A stretch of DNA of 64,000 nt from Listeria monocytogenes (GTDB taxonomy: Bacteria; Bacillota; Bacilli; Lactobacillales; Listeriaceae). The position numbers and the translations under genes are program-made. Below, in pieces: positions 1 through 9,215 of the stretch (positions are counted from its first letter, which is position 1; the number at the start of each line of letters is the position of its first letter). The stretch spans positions 326,001 to 390,000 of the forward strand of contig NZ_CP168900.1 in NCBI RefSeq assembly GCF_041765605.1. Reading direction: 5' to 3'. The notes under the pieces were generated by a model. It was not told the DNA's origin. It saw only the letters and a list, made by a program, of their open reading frames with translations, and did no database searches.

Positions 1-1722
1 AGTTACGCATTAAAATATATGCTACCAAAACACGTATCTAACGCTCATTTAAAAGGGGAAATTCATTTTCACGATTTAGATTACAGCCCATACCATGCGA
101 TGACCAACTGTTGTTTAATCGACATCGAAGGAATGCTGAAAAAAGGATTTACGATTGGTAACGCCAACGTAGAAAGTCCGAAATCTATCCAAACAGCTAC
201 AGCACAAATTGCTCAAATAATTGCAAACGTAGCTAGTTCGCAGTACGGCGGCTGTTCGGTTGACCGCATTGATGAAGTTTTATCCGTTTACGCGCGTTTG
301 AACTTTGAAAAACACAAAAAAGACGCGATGGAATGGGTCGTTCCAGAAAAACAAGAAGGTTATGCAGCGGAGAAAACACGCAAAGATATTTACGATGCGA
401 TGCAAAGCTTAGAATACGAAATCAACACATTATATACAAGTAACGGCCAAACACCGTTCGTAACACTAGGCTTCGGTCTTGGTGAAGATTGGTTTGCCCG
501 TGAAATTCAAAAAGCCATCCTAAAAGTGCGTATTGGTGGGGTTGGTAAAGATAAACACACGGCCATTTTCCCGAAATTAGTATTTTCGATTCGCCGTGGA
601 ACTAATTTAAATGCAGAAGATCCTAATTATGACATTAAACAATTGGCGCTAGAGTGCTCCTCGAAACGGATGTATCCAGATGTACTCAACTACGATTCAC
701 TCGTTCGCTTAACAGGCGATTTCAAAGTACCAATGGGCTGTCGTTCGTTCTTGCCAGCTTGGGAAAACGAAAACGGCGAGCACGTGAACGCAGGAAGAAA
801 TAATCTTGGTGTTGTAACACTTAACATTCCACGTATCGCTATCCAAAGCGGTGGGGACAAAGAGCGCTTCTGGGAAATTTTCCACGAACGTATGAAAACA
901 GTCAAAGATGCGCTACTTTTCCGTTTAAACCGCGTACGTCAAGCGCGTCCAGAAAATGCACCAATTTTATATAAATACGGAGCATTTGGCAAACGACTAC
1001 AAGATGGCGAAAATGTCGACCAACTATTTAATAAAGAACGTTCTACTATTTCCATCGGTTATATCGGTCTTTATGAAGCAGCAACGGTATTTTACGGTGG
1101 CGAATGGGAAGGCGACGCAGAAGCGAAAAACTTCACGCTTGATATCTTGAAAGAACTAAAAGGTTATGCGGACAACTGGAAAGATGAATATGGTTATTGG
1201 TTCAGCGTATATTCAACGCCAAGTGAAAGCTTAACAGACCGTTTTAACCGTTTAGACAAAGAAAAATATGGCGTAATTAAAGACATCACGGATAAAGACT
1301 ACTACCAAAACTCTTTCCACTATGATGTTCGTAAAAAAATCACCCCATTTGAAAAAATTGATTTTGAAAAAGAATATCCAGAATTTTGCTCTGGCGGATT
1401 CATTCATTATTGTGAGTATCCAAAAATGGTCCACAATACCAAAGCGCTTGAGGCTGTATGGGATTACTCTTATGATCGCGTAGCTTATCTTGGTACAAAC
1501 ACACCAATCGATAAATGTTACGAATGTGATTTTGAAGGCGAATTTGTTCCAACAGAAGAAGGCTTCAAATGCCCAAGCTGTGGCAACACCGACCCTGAAA
1601 AAGCAGATGTTGTAAAACGTACGTGTGGCTACTTAGGTAACCCAATGAAACGCCCAATGGTTCATGGACGTCACGTAGAAATTAGCAATCGCGTGAAACA
1701 TATGGAGAACTTAGGTGAATAA
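1..1722 (+). CDS. nrdD: Anaerobic ribonucleoside-triphosphate reductase, large subunit (5' end cut by window)
   Basis: This is the catalytic glycyl-radical enzyme that reduces NTPs to dNTPs without oxygen. The frame is open from base 1, so the gene begins upstream; about 573 residues are visible against roughly 700-plus for the family. The C-terminus has a zinc ribbon (CYEC ... CPSCG) and the glycyl-radical loop RTCGYLGNP close to the stop. An earlier CSGGFIHYCEYPKM segment and the asparagine-rich NNLGVVTLNIPR stretch also fit NrdD. The stop lies inside the first codons of nrdG (8-base overlap), so the two are translationally coupled and the activase is made with its target. The identification is firm; only the 5' end is missing. 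Confidence 0.96.
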   Translation, partial: SYALKYMLPKHVSNAHLKGEIHFHDLDYSPYHAMTNCCLIDIEGMLKKGFTIGNANVESPKSIQTATAQIAQIIANVASSQYGGCSVDRIDEVLSVYARLNFEKHKKDAMEWVVPEKQEGYAAEKTRKDIYDAMQSLEYEINTLYTSNGQTPFVTLGFGLGEDWFAREIQKAILKVRIGGVGKDKHTAIFPKLVFSIRRGTNLNAEDPNYDIKQLALECSSKRMYPDVLNYDSLVRLTGDFKVPMGCRSFLPAWENENGEHVNAGRNNLGVVTLNIPRIAIQSGGDKERFWEIFHERMKTVKDALLFRLNRVRQARPENAPILYKYGAFGKRLQDGENVDQLFNKERSTISIGYIGLYEAATVFYGGEWEGDAEAKNFTLDILKELKGYADNWKDEYGYWFSVYSTPSESLTDRFNRLDKEKYGVIKDITDKDYYQNSFHYDVRKKITPFEKIDFEKEYPEFCSGGFIHYCEYPKMVHNTKALEAVWDYSYDRVAYLGTNTPIDKCYECDFEGEFVPTEEGFKCPSCGNTDPEKADVVKRTCGYLGNPMKRPMVHGRHVEISNRVKHMENLGE

Positions 1723-2266
1723 TCCAAAACCGTGTGAATGGAAGTCGAATGAATTATCCAGAGGGTATATCGCTGACTATAAAGCATTCAACTTTGTCGA
1801 CGGGGAGGGCGTCCGGTGCAGTTTATATGTATCTGGATGTCCTTTCCACTGCGAAGGCTGCTACAACAAGGCCGCGCAATCATTTAAATACGGCAAACCT
1901 TACACAAAAGAATTAGAAGACGATATCCTAAAAGACATCGGACATGAAAGCGTCCAAGGCCTCACTTTACTTGGCGGAGAACCATTTTTAAACACCGCCA
2001 CATGCCTATCTGTCGTAAAACGAATCCGTGCGACATACGGCGAAACCAAAGATATCTGGTCATGGACAGGCTACACTTGGGACGAAATGATGCAAGAAAC
2101 CGCCGACAAACTAGAACTTCTATCCTTAATAGATGTCCTAGTAGACGGCCGCTTCGAACAAAAACTATTCGACCCCAACCTAGCATTCCGCGGTTCCAGC
2201 AACCAAAGAATCATCGATGTACAAAAATCACTTGCTTCTGGTGAAGTGGTTTTGTATGAGTTGTGA
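1715..2266 (+). CDS. nrdG: Anaerobic ribonucleotide reductase activating protein (radical SAM)
   Basis: NrdG uses a [4Fe-4S] cluster and S-adenosylmethionine to install the glycyl radical on NrdD. The CxxxCxxC cluster motif is visible as CPFHCEGC near residue 42, preceded by FVDGEGVRCSLYVSGC and followed by the LLGGEPF SAM-contact segment. The length of 183 aa is normal for the family. I chose the GTG at 1715, which overlaps the nrdD stop and has GGAG about 10 bases upstream; translation then begins MNNPKPCEWKSNELS. A strong terminator follows directly, so nrdDG is the end of the transcript. The cytosolic role and pairing with NrdD follow from the family and from adjacency. Confidence 0.95.
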   Translation: MNNPKPCEWKSNELSRGYIADYKAFNFVDGEGVRCSLYVSGCPFHCEGCYNKAAQSFKYGKPYTKELEDDILKDIGHESVQGLTLLGGEPFLNTATCLSVVKRIRATYGETKDIWSWTGYTWDEMMQETADKLELLSLIDVLVDGRFEQKLFDPNLAFRGSSNQRIIDVQKSLASGEVVLYEL

Positions 2267-2270
2267 GAGA

Positions 2271-2295
2271 AGCCCTCTGTGATGGAGGGCTTTTT
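2271..2295 (+). terminator. Intrinsic terminator of nrdDG
   Basis: The arms AGCCCTC (2271-2277) and GAGGGCT (2285-2291) form a 7-bp stem with a 7-base loop, followed by a T run. It begins four bases after the nrdG stop. Confidence 0.88.
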
Positions 2296-2363
2296 AATTT
2301 TTCAGGTTGACAAGAATAACGAATTACTACATAGTTTTATTATAAACTTATTGAGGTGATTTA

Positions 2364-3335
2364 TTGAAAGCAAAAGAGCATGATATACAGCTGTCGAATA
2401 TAAAAGGTATATTAATATTTTTGGTAATATTTGGACATTACTTACTGGTTATGGGGCCGAAAGAAGTTGCGACAATTGATATTATATATTCGTTTCATAT
2501 GCCAGCGTTTATTTTTATTAATGGTATTTTCAGTCAAAAAGCAACGATTAAGAAAATCGGTAGGTTGATAGGTTTATTTATTATTTTCCAACCACTATTT
2601 TTATTATTAGGATTTTTAACTGGGTACTATAAATTTATAGATATGAAAATGTTAATTACTCCAGCTTTTCATTTATGGTATTTGTTAGCACTAGCAGCAT
2701 GGATGTTGTTTGCAATATATGCAAATAAACGAGGGAAATATGCTTTGGATGTACTATTTCTTGCATTAGTATTATGTATTATAGCGATTGTAAATAGATA
2801 CTTTTATGGGACCCAATTCTTAACAATAACAAGGATTCTTAGTTTCGCACCATACTTTATTGCTGGTTTTTACCTTGGGGAAAATGGTTTTAGTAAAATG
2901 CGAACATTTTTGAAAAAGTATAAATACATATGTTGGCTTACGGTTATTATACTAGTTATGGTTCTTTATCATTTATTTTCTAAACAACCAAATGAGTATC
3001 TTAATTTATTTTATGGTTTTCTTAATAAAACTACATTTAGTGCAACTACACTTGGCTATCTAATGAATGTTTTTTCTTCATTTATCTTGGCCTTTTTATG
3101 GATTGTTTTGTTGATTGCTATCGTTCCAACTAAAAGAACGGTATTCGATATTGTAGGAAAAGATACTTTGTTGCCTTATATTTTACATCCAATTATTTTC
3201 TATTTAATGATGACGAAACAAAGATTTTTCGTAGACCAAACAGTTGCATTTCAATTGTTATTTACTTTATTAATCACAATTGCAGTATATGGAATATTTA
3301 CGATGGTTTTAAATAAAAAGAAAAATGTATATTAA
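2364..3335 (+). CDS. Acyltransferase-3 family membrane protein
   Basis: A 323-aa, very hydrophobic protein with about nine to ten predicted membrane segments. The N-terminus (NIKGILIFLVIFGHYLL, then YSFHMPAFIFINGIF) matches the start of acyltransferase family 3 (OafA/NodX/WcwI type), where the early histidine in the FGHY context is important. These enzymes move acyl groups onto surface glycans or small molecules; the substrate cannot be read here. The start is TTG at 2364 with GAGGTGA eight bases upstream. The gene is more AT-rich than nrdDG and stands alone between two terminator-like regions, so it may be an accessory gene. The family is likely; the specific function is unknown. Confidence 0.7.
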   Translation: MKAKEHDIQLSNIKGILIFLVIFGHYLLVMGPKEVATIDIIYSFHMPAFIFINGIFSQKATIKKIGRLIGLFIIFQPLFLLLGFLTGYYKFIDMKMLITPAFHLWYLLALAAWMLFAIYANKRGKYALDVLFLALVLCIIAIVNRYFYGTQFLTITRILSFAPYFIAGFYLGENGFSKMRTFLKKYKYICWLTVIILVMVLYHLFSKQPNEYLNLFYGFLNKTTFSATTLGYLMNVFSSFILAFLWIVLLIAIVPTKRTVFDIVGKDTLLPYILHPIIFYLMMTKQRFFVDQTVAFQLLFTLLITIAVYGIFTMVLNKKKNVY

Positions 3336-3593
3336 AAAATCCCATCTATAATGGACTGACATGGAAAAATGAGAATGAAGTTTAAAGAAGTTTATTTTTA
3401 TAAAATGGTAAAATAGACTAGTTGCTTCTACAAGAATAGTTGGGATACAATTATGAAGAAGTTATAATCTATTCAAAGGATTAAAGTAAAAAAAGAATAA
3501 ATAGAGATGAAGATAATGCGATAGTTCAAAAAATGAAAATGATCTTGAGGTTATAATCAAACCTCAAAAACACCACGAAACCACAGAACGGAA

Positions 3594-4376
3594 GTGTTAA
3601 CTATCAACGGAAATTTTACTACAAATGAAAAAAATCAGCGGACATTTTTATTCCCGATGAAAGGCTTTAAGCGGCTTGTATTAGGAATGATTGTCATAGC
3701 GATGATTTTCACGCTATTAACGTATCTAGTTCCGACCCCGGATAAAATCACCATTCCGAAATCAGTCGAGCTGATTAATGATATAAGAATCGCTATATTC
3801 CTTAGCATTTGCGTATGGATGTTGTTAAGAATTGAGTATATTTTCCGTACGAAAAAACCTTGGAAATATGGGTTAGAGTATAGTATTTATTTTCATTTAG
3901 TACCTTGTCTAATAGCAATTTCAACGATATTTTTTGTATGGATTGCCTCGATTACTTTACTTGATAGTAATTATTTATTTTTATATTGTTCCATAGCTAC
4001 GAGTGTTATGGTGGTATTATCATGCACTTTTTATTTTGTTTTTAAGAAGGATAAAATGAATATAAAAGGTTTTTTCATTACGCCTGCGGTTGGCTTTATA
4101 CTGAACCTATATGCAGGAATTGTCGTAGGCATGATGCTAAACGACCTGTGGGGAAGTGTGTTGCATGAAGGTCTGCGTGGCGGCGCTCTAATTGGCGTGT
4201 TTGTCGCTTCCATGGCGCTACCTAATATATTTATAGGCGCGCTGCCTGTTGTTATTTGTAATTTATATGCATGGATTACGGGGAAAGATATCAACCTTGA
4301 AGAACGATATAAAAATGCGGATAATATTGATCCGAGTAAAAACTATCCGCCGAATTTTGGGTTGAAAAAGAAATAA
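3594..4376 (+). CDS. Hypothetical multi-pass membrane protein
   Basis: A 260-aa protein of unknown function with about six hydrophobic helices (for example around residues 27-45, 65-80, 100-125, 130-150, 160-180 and 195-225). It has a charged N-terminus and ends in a soluble tail (EERYKNADNIDPSKNYPPNFG). No enzymatic motif was recognised. The start is uncertain: GTG at 3594 has only a weak adjacent GGAAG, and the ATG at 3657 (MKGFKRLVLG) is an alternative that begins just before the first helix. The gene ends at a hairpin shared with the opposite-strand gene. The 258-bp gap upstream shows no other gene. Confidence 0.6.
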   Translation: MLTINGNFTTNEKNQRTFLFPMKGFKRLVLGMIVIAMIFTLLTYLVPTPDKITIPKSVELINDIRIAIFLSICVWMLLRIEYIFRTKKPWKYGLEYSIYFHLVPCLIAISTIFFVWIASITLLDSNYLFLYCSIATSVMVVLSCTFYFVFKKDKMNIKGFFITPAVGFILNLYAGIVVGMMLNDLWGSVLHEGLRGGALIGVFVASMALPNIFIGALPVVICNLYAWITGKDINLEERYKNADNIDPSKNYPPNFGLKKK

Positions 4377-4380
4377 AAAA

Positions 4381-4420
4381 TATAGTGCGCTCCAAAAATT
4401 AGATTTTGGGGCGCACTATA
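4381..4420. terminator. Long hairpin between convergent genes, probable terminator
   Basis: The arms at 4381-4397 and 4404-4420 are almost perfectly complementary (TATAGTGCGCTCC against GGGGCGCACTATA, with a T·G wobble). An A run at 4373-4380 becomes a T run on the minus strand, so it best terminates the 75-aa minus-strand gene. The plus side has only TTATAA. Confidence 0.75.
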
Positions 4421-4441
4421 TTATAAACACGGTCACGAATA

Positions 4442-4669
4442 CTATTCATCCTCTTGAAGTTCAGCCAAGCAATAATCTTGTATTTCTTTTGACATAGAAT
4501 TAACTTCGATTTGTTCCTCAGCTATTACCTTGTCAATAAAGTCGCGGGCTTCTAAAAGTGTGCAACCTGACATATTCATTAGTTCCTTCATAAAAGGTAA
4601 ATAGTGTTTTTTAGCAAACTCCGCTCTATATTTTTCTACAGTAACTTCAGTATTTCCTAGTTTATACAA
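4442..4669 (-). CDS. Small hypothetical protein (75 aa)
   Basis: A short acidic protein, probably helical (MYKLGNTEVTVEKYRAEF ... AELQEDE), with no recognised domain. Translation most likely begins with TTG, placed eight bases after a clear GAGGAG site on the minus strand. The good ribosome site and a downstream hairpin terminator support a real gene. It lies 72 bp downstream of the Crp/Fnr-type regulator on the same strand and could share its transcript. The function is unknown. Confidence 0.55.
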   Translation of the reverse strand: MYKLGNTEVTVEKYRAEFAKKHYLPFMKELMNMSGCTLLEARDFIDKVIAEEQIEVNSMSKEIQDYCLAELQEDE

Positions 4670-4741
4670 CGTTTTTACTCCTCTATAAACATAAAATAAA
4701 CAGCTAATTCCTGATTATAATTTAAAACAGGGTGGCTTTTT

Positions 4742-5413
4742 TTAATCAACAAATTGTCTAGCTTTCACATAATCGTACAATTCCTTATTTCTAACAACCC
4801 ATTCTCTTCCATTTTTCCAAATCTTGCCTTGTTCTTTTAAAAGGGCCAATTGTTTGTAAAAACTGCTTTTTGATAAGTTGCTATAAGCAGCGATAGTGCT
4901 AGTTCGCATTTCTTTCGGTAGGATAACACTATCTTTTTCATATAGTGCTCCGTGTAATTTGCCAATATTAGAAAAGGAAAGTTCTAATTTGTCAGAGGAA
5001 CTTGTCTCGGCGAAAAGGCTTTTGAAGAATGCATGTCGCGCCAAGTCGCGCATAATGAAAAATTGAAAACCGAAATTCTCTGGAAACATGGAAAGAAAAT
5101 ACTCTAAATCTTTAAAAGTATATTTGTAAATAGTGCATGGGGAAATGGTTGTAAACAGAAAGTCATCTACATTTCCTTGGAACAAACTATAATAATTTAC
5201 AAAAGAGCCCTTACCTAAGACTGTATAAATACTATTAGATTGCGGATTCATAGAAATAGACACGAAGCCTTCTACAATTAAATAGACATGGTTATTTCTT
5301 TGCGAGGCAGTATCTACTAAATCTGTATGTTTAGGAACTTTTAACTTTTCATATTTAATATTGCCTTCATGCGATAGTCGAACAAATTCTTTGTAATTAA
5401 ATAGTGCATCCAT
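4742..5413 (-). CDS. Crp/Fnr-family transcriptional regulator (PrfA-like architecture)
   Basis: A 223-aa protein with an N-terminal cyclic-nucleotide-binding-type beta barrel (about residues 25-120: YLIVEGFVSISM ... VLGKGSFVNYYSLFQG), a long connecting helix, and a C-terminal winged helix-turn-helix (TSTIAAYSNLSKSSFYKQLALLKEQGKI). This is the plan of Crp/Fnr proteins, a family much expanded in Listeria that includes PrfA. The N-terminal methionine at 5413 is chosen because AAAGGGG lies nine bases upstream; an upstream extension to 5470 has no ribosome site. The target genes and ligand are not evident. Confidence 0.8.
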   Translation of the reverse strand: MDALFNYKEFVRLSHEGNIKYEKLKVPKHTDLVDTASQRNNHVYLIVEGFVSISMNPQSNSIYTVLGKGSFVNYYSLFQGNVDDFLFTTISPCTIYKYTFKDLEYFLSMFPENFGFQFFIMRDLARHAFFKSLFAETSSSDKLELSFSNIGKLHGALYEKDSVILPKEMRTSTIAAYSNLSKSSFYKQLALLKEQGKIWKNGREWVVRNKELYDYVKARQFVD

Positions 5414-5535
5414 TATTAGCAGCCCCTTTACTTTTTTGTTAACTATAATACATAATATCAAAATTAACAAAAATTAATCTATACTAATTATACCAAATTG
5501 CCGATTTATTGCTGATAATGTGTATATTTAATGAG

Positions 5536-5569
5536 AAAAGGTGCAAAAATAGTATTTTTTGCACCTTTT
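5536..5569 (-). terminator. Terminator downstream of the amidase/met operon
   Basis: The inverted repeat AAAAGGTGCAAAAA (5536-5549) and TTTTTTGCACCTTTT (5555-5569) has A/T runs on both sides. It lies seven bases beyond the stop of the minus-strand carbon-nitrogen hydrolase and could work in both directions. Confidence 0.8.
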
Positions 5570-5576
5570 TTAGTAT

Positions 5577-6356
5577 TTAGTAAAGCTCAGGACGTCTATC
5601 TGTGAAAACTGGAATGATGCCTCGCGTTTCAGCAACAAGATTTAAGTCAATCTCAGCATAAATATTTCCCTCGTCTTCACCGCCATGAGCGACAATATTT
5701 CCAAGTGGATCAATCACAAGCGAGTGTCCATTGAAATGATTATTAGGATCATCGCCAACTCGATTGACTGCAACGACAAAAGCTTGATTTTCAATAGCGC
5801 GCGCAATAAGTAGTTGCTCCCACTGAGTAACGCGCTCGGCTGGCCACTGAGCTGAAACAAAAATGACTTCTGAGCCTTCTGAAGTGTGTTTGCGAATCCA
5901 TTCTGGAAATCTAATATCATAGCAAATGAAACCAGCGCATGAAACGCCGTCCAGTCGAAATAGATTTTTATCATTTCCAGCCTCTAAATAGAGATGCTCA
6001 TTCATAAGCTGAAATAAGTGAACCTTCTTATATGAAGAAAGTAGTCCGCCATATTTGTCGAAAGCATACATTGTATTAGAAAATTTGTTTCCTTCCGAAA
6101 TAGAAACCGAGCCGCCGATAATAGCGATTTGGTGTTTTTCAGAAAGTGTTGCTAAAAATTCTTTTGTTCTCTCCCCATTTAAATCAGCAACTCCAGCTAA
6201 TTCATTTAAAGCATAACCTGTATTCCACATTTCTGGTAAAACTGCGATATCCGCCCCATTTTTTGCAGCTTCGACTATAGCTTTTTCAATCCGTGCATAG
6301 TTTGCATCAGGATATTTAAAAACTACATCAGTTTGACATAATGCCAACTTCCACAT
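5577..6356 (-). CDS. Carbon-nitrogen hydrolase, probable omega-amidase (MtnU-like)
   Basis: A 259-aa nitrilase-superfamily enzyme with the Glu-Lys-Cys triad visible: E in AVLPEMWNTGY, K in SSYKKVHLF and C in GFICYDIRFPEW. The length and motifs fit the YafV/Nit2/MtnU branch that hydrolyses 2-oxoglutaramate or 2-oxosuccinamate. Its position 89 bp downstream of the methionine importer genes, opposite an mtnE-like aminotransferase, suggests it removes the oxoglutaramate made when glutamine is the amino donor for methionine formation. That pairing is known in Bacillus methionine salvage; the exact substrate here is inference. Confidence 0.82.
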   Translation of the reverse strand: MWKLALCQTDVVFKYPDANYARIEKAIVEAAKNGADIAVLPEMWNTGYALNELAGVADLNGERTKEFLATLSEKHQIAIIGGSVSISEGNKFSNTMYAFDKYGGLLSSYKKVHLFQLMNEHLYLEAGNDKNLFRLDGVSCAGFICYDIRFPEWIRKHTSEGSEVIFVSAQWPAERVTQWEQLLIARAIENQAFVVAVNRVGDDPNNHFNGHSLVIDPLGNIVAHGGEDEGNIYAEIDLNLVAETRGIIPVFTDRRPELY

Positions 6357-6445
6357 GTTCTTCTCTCCCTTTTTCTTTTAAAAATAACACAAGCTTGGTG
6401 ACGAGTCCATATTGGAACACTTCGCACCAAGCTCTAAGTAGTGAA

Positions 6446-7108
6446 TTAATCTTTTTTAAGACGTCTAGATAAGAAATTACCGAATGATTGTAGTGCTTGA
6501 ACCATGATAATTAAAATAATGATGGTTGTATACATGACAGTTGGTTCAAAACGTTGGAAACCATATTGGTAAGCAATTGTTCCGAGTCCACCAGCACCAA
6601 CAAGTCCAGCCATTGCAGTCGCACCGATTAGACCGATTGTGGCGATAGTTAAGCCAAGAACGATACCAGACCGAGCTTCGCGAATAACGACACTCCAAAT
6701 GATTTTCGGTGTAGAAATACCCATTGCTTGATAGGCTTCCACAACTCCGCGATCCACTTCCAAAAGAGCAGACTCCATCAAACGAGCAATGTAAGGTGCC
6801 GTAAATACGACAAGCGGCATAATAACCCCTTGAATCCCAATAGTAGTCCCAACAACAAACCGTGTTACGGGAATCATTAAGAATAACAAAATAATAAATG
6901 GTAATGAACGTAAAATATTAATAACCCAGTTTAGAATACTGTAGGCAACCAGGTTTTCTGATTGACCACCTTTACGAGTTAATGTTAAAAATACGCCAAG
7001 TGGTAAACCAATCGCAAGTGAAATCACGAGTGTAATCCCAGTCATCGTAAGCGTTTCTAGAAATCCTTGCCAAAGTATCGGGCCCCATTCTTCAAAAAAC
7101 AAACTCAT
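6446..7108 (-). CDS. metI: Methionine ABC transporter permease
   Basis: A 220-aa membrane permease with about five transmembrane helices. The EAA-type loop that contacts the ATPase is seen as VVEAYQAMGISTPKIIWSVV. The C-terminal GATAMAGLVGAGGLGTIAYQYGFQRF is characteristic of MetI-type permeases. It is encoded directly after the ATPase with a 4-base overlap, in the order metQ-metN-metI under a SAM riboswitch. It forms the membrane channel for D/L-methionine and possibly methionine sulfoxide. Confidence 0.92.
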   Translation of the reverse strand: MSLFFEEWGPILWQGFLETLTMTGITLVISLAIGLPLGVFLTLTRKGGQSENLVAYSILNWVINILRSLPFIILLFLMIPVTRFVVGTTIGIQGVIMPLVVFTAPYIARLMESALLEVDRGVVEAYQAMGISTPKIIWSVVIREARSGIVLGLTIATIGLIGATAMAGLVGAGGLGTIAYQYGFQRFEPTVMYTTIIILIIMVQALQSFGNFLSRRLKKD

Positions 7109-8121
7109 AGTAACTCGACCTCCTCAACAACGACTCCAGATTCTTTCAAATAAGAAATAGCTTTACTGTATTCAACTTCGTCCCCTTTTAAATGAACGAG
7201 TAGTTTTCCAAGTGTTCCGTTTTTCAAATGATCAATTCCCCCAGCTAAAATGCTTGGAAGGACGTCGAACTTGCGTGATACAAGAGCAAGTGCAGGCTCA
7301 TCCGCTTCGTCCCCAATAAAATGAAGAGAAACTAATTTCCCGGTTGCAATATATTTTTCAAGCAAATCTTGCGGGATATCGAAACTAGCTTCCGACCCAA
7401 CAAAGCGCTTGGTTGTCGCGTGTTTTGCTTTTGTAAAAATATCAAGAACGGTACCTTGTTCCACTAAATGACCATTTTCCATTACAGCAACCCGGTCACA
7501 AATACGTTGAATGACATCAAGTTCATGTGTAATTAAGAAAATCGTAATGCCGAGTTCCGCATTAATTTTAAGTAACAGTTGCAAAATTGCTTCTGTTGTT
7601 TCAGGGTCCAAGGCGCTTGTTGCTTCATCACTTAAGAGAATTTCTGGCTCATGCGCAAGAGCACGAGCAATCGCGACACGTTGTTTTTGACCGCCAGAAA
7701 GTTGGCTCGGATAGTTGTTTCGTTTATCCTCTAAACCAACAATCGACAAGTATTTATTTACACGCGTCTCGATTTCGTCTTTTGGAACGCCTTCTAATTT
7801 TAATGGTTTGGCAATGTTATCATAGACAGTTGCGGTTTTCAGTAAGTTATATCCTTGGAAAATCATGCCGATTTTCCGGCGAGCGACACGAAGTTCTTTG
7901 CTTGATAGGGTAGATAAATTCTTCCCATCAATCACGACTTGGCCGGCATCTGGACGTTCAAGCAGGTTGATGCAACGAACAAGGGTACTTTTCCCGGCGC
8001 CACTGTAACCAACGACACCGAAAATTTCTCCTTTTTCGACTGTAATAGAAACATTTTTGACGGCTTCTACGGTTTTTCCATTTACGTTAAATGACTTTGA
8101 AACTTGATGTAATTCGATCAA
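7105..8121 (-). CDS. metN: Methionine ABC transporter ATP-binding protein
   Basis: A 338-aa ATPase. Walker A is GYSGAGKST near residue 38, the signature is LSGGQKQR, Walker B is ILLSDEATSALDP, and the switch histidine is in ITHELD. The C-terminal roughly 90 residues (FDIPQDLLEKY ... VVVEEVELL) form a NIL domain, the regulatory methionine-binding domain that allows internal methionine to inhibit transport in MetN proteins. It lies between metQ (14-base gap) and metI (4-base overlap). It is cytosolic, attached to MetI. Confidence 0.93.
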   Translation of the reverse strand: MIELHQVSKSFNVNGKTVEAVKNVSITVEKGEIFGVVGYSGAGKSTLVRCINLLERPDAGQVVIDGKNLSTLSSKELRVARRKIGMIFQGYNLLKTATVYDNIAKPLKLEGVPKDEIETRVNKYLSIVGLEDKRNNYPSQLSGGQKQRVAIARALAHEPEILLSDEATSALDPETTEAILQLLLKINAELGITIFLITHELDVIQRICDRVAVMENGHLVEQGTVLDIFTKAKHATTKRFVGSEASFDIPQDLLEKYIATGKLVSLHFIGDEADEPALALVSRKFDVLPSILAGGIDHLKNGTLGKLLVHLKGDEVEYSKAISYLKESGVVVEEVELL

Positions 8122-8135
8122 AATAAAACAACTCC

Positions 8136-8957
8136 CTAGAATGCAGGTACTACAGACCCATTAAATTCTTTTTCAATAAATGCTTTTACTTCATCTGAAT
8201 GGTAATATTTTTCTAATGTTTTTACGACTTCATCATCTTTGTTGGCACTACGAACAACGAAAACGTTCGGATATGGATTGTCTTTTGTAGGTTCGTGGTA
8301 AATGGCATCTTTATTAATAGAAAGTCCAGCGCCCATTGCAAAGTTAGTATTGATAGCTGCGGCTGCAACTTCATCTAATTGTGCAGGGATTTGAGAAGCT
8401 TCAAGTTCAACAATTTCAAGGTCAAGCGGGTTTTCAGCAATGTCTTTTTTCGTTGCTTTTTCTTCCACGCCATCTTTTAATTTAATAATGCCAGCATCTT
8501 CAAACAGTTTTAAACCACGGTATTCGTTACTTGGATCATTTGGAACGGCAATTTTGTCGCCTTTTTTAAGATTTTTTAAGTCTTTAATATCGTTGGAGTA
8601 AATACCCATTGGGAACGCTACTGTTTTAAAAGCAACGTCTAATTTGTAGCCTTTATCTTTCTTTTGTTGCTCTAAAAATGGAATTGTTTGGTAGTTATTC
8701 GCATCCAAATCCCCATCGTTTAAAGCTGTATTTGGTGTATTATAATCATCAAATGTTTTGATTTTGATTTCAAGACCGTCTTTTTTCGCTAATTTTTGAA
8801 CTTCTTCAGCGATTTGTTGGTGAGGTCCTGCTGTTGTTCCAATTGTAATTTTTTCTGTGCTTAAGGCTTTGTCGTCACTGCCTCCTCCACATGCTGCTAA
8901 TCCTAAAACAAGGCTTGATGCAAGTAAAATTCCTAACCCTTTTGTTAATTTTCTCAT
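8136..8957 (-). CDS. metQ: Methionine-binding lipoprotein
   Basis: A 273-aa substrate-binding protein of the NlpA/MetQ family. It has a type II signal peptide with lipobox LAAC followed by a GGGSDDK spacer, so it is anchored outside the membrane. EKITIGTTAGPHQQIAEEV near the N-terminus and the DLDANNYQTIPFLEQQKK segment are family hallmarks. It is the first gene of the riboswitch-controlled operon; the ribosome site GGGAGGAAAAAAG precedes the ATG. It captures methionine for MetNI. Confidence 0.93.
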   Translation of the reverse strand: MRKLTKGLGILLASSLVLGLAACGGGSDDKALSTEKITIGTTAGPHQQIAEEVQKLAKKDGLEIKIKTFDDYNTPNTALNDGDLDANNYQTIPFLEQQKKDKGYKLDVAFKTVAFPMGIYSNDIKDLKNLKKGDKIAVPNDPSNEYRGLKLFEDAGIIKLKDGVEEKATKKDIAENPLDLEIVELEASQIPAQLDEVAAAAINTNFAMGAGLSINKDAIYHEPTKDNPYPNVFVVRSANKDDEVVKTLEKYYHSDEVKAFIEKEFNGSVVPAF

Positions 8958-9011
8958 CTTTTTTCCTCCCTAGTATGTTGTGTGATTATCCAGATTTATT
9001 CATGAAAACAA

Positions 9012-9042
9012 TAAAAAACTTCTCTATTTAGAATAGAGAAGT
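9012..9042 (-). terminator. Riboswitch expression-platform terminator upstream of metQ
   Basis: On the minus strand the arms at 9032-9042 and 9018-9028 (ACTTCTCTATT and its complement) are followed by a T run. It lies between the SAM-I aptamer and metQ, so ligand binding is expected to favour termination. Confidence 0.88.
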
Positions 9043-9065
9043 GGAAAGTCGAACATATCCAGCTC

Positions 9066-9186
9066 CTCTTATCTACCAAAACGGAATACACCATTTTGCT
9101 GGAATTAGCACCTTCACTTTACGCTTAAATAAAGTTAGGTTGCCGGGCTTCATCGGGCCAGTCCCTCTGCCGCTCTCGATAAGAGA
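9066..9186 (-). promoter_or_regulatory. SAM-I (S-box) riboswitch aptamer controlling metQNI
   Basis: Read on the minus strand, the element starts CTCTTATCGAGAG and has the conserved core AGAGGGACTGGCCCGATGAA, then GCCCGGCAACC, the kink-turn and P3/P4 segments (GGTGCTAATTCC), and closes with GATAAGAGGAG, which pairs with the 5' end as P1. These are the standard S-box features. With the downstream terminator it gives transcriptional attenuation of methionine uptake when SAM is high. Confidence 0.95.
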
Positions 9187-9215
9187 AAATATTTTAGAAA
9201 AACCTGTTAGTTAAA

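Noticed and set aside
1-1722. nrdD as an N-terminally truncated pseudogene
   Set aside because: The frame is open through base 1, so the missing part is due to the window edge.
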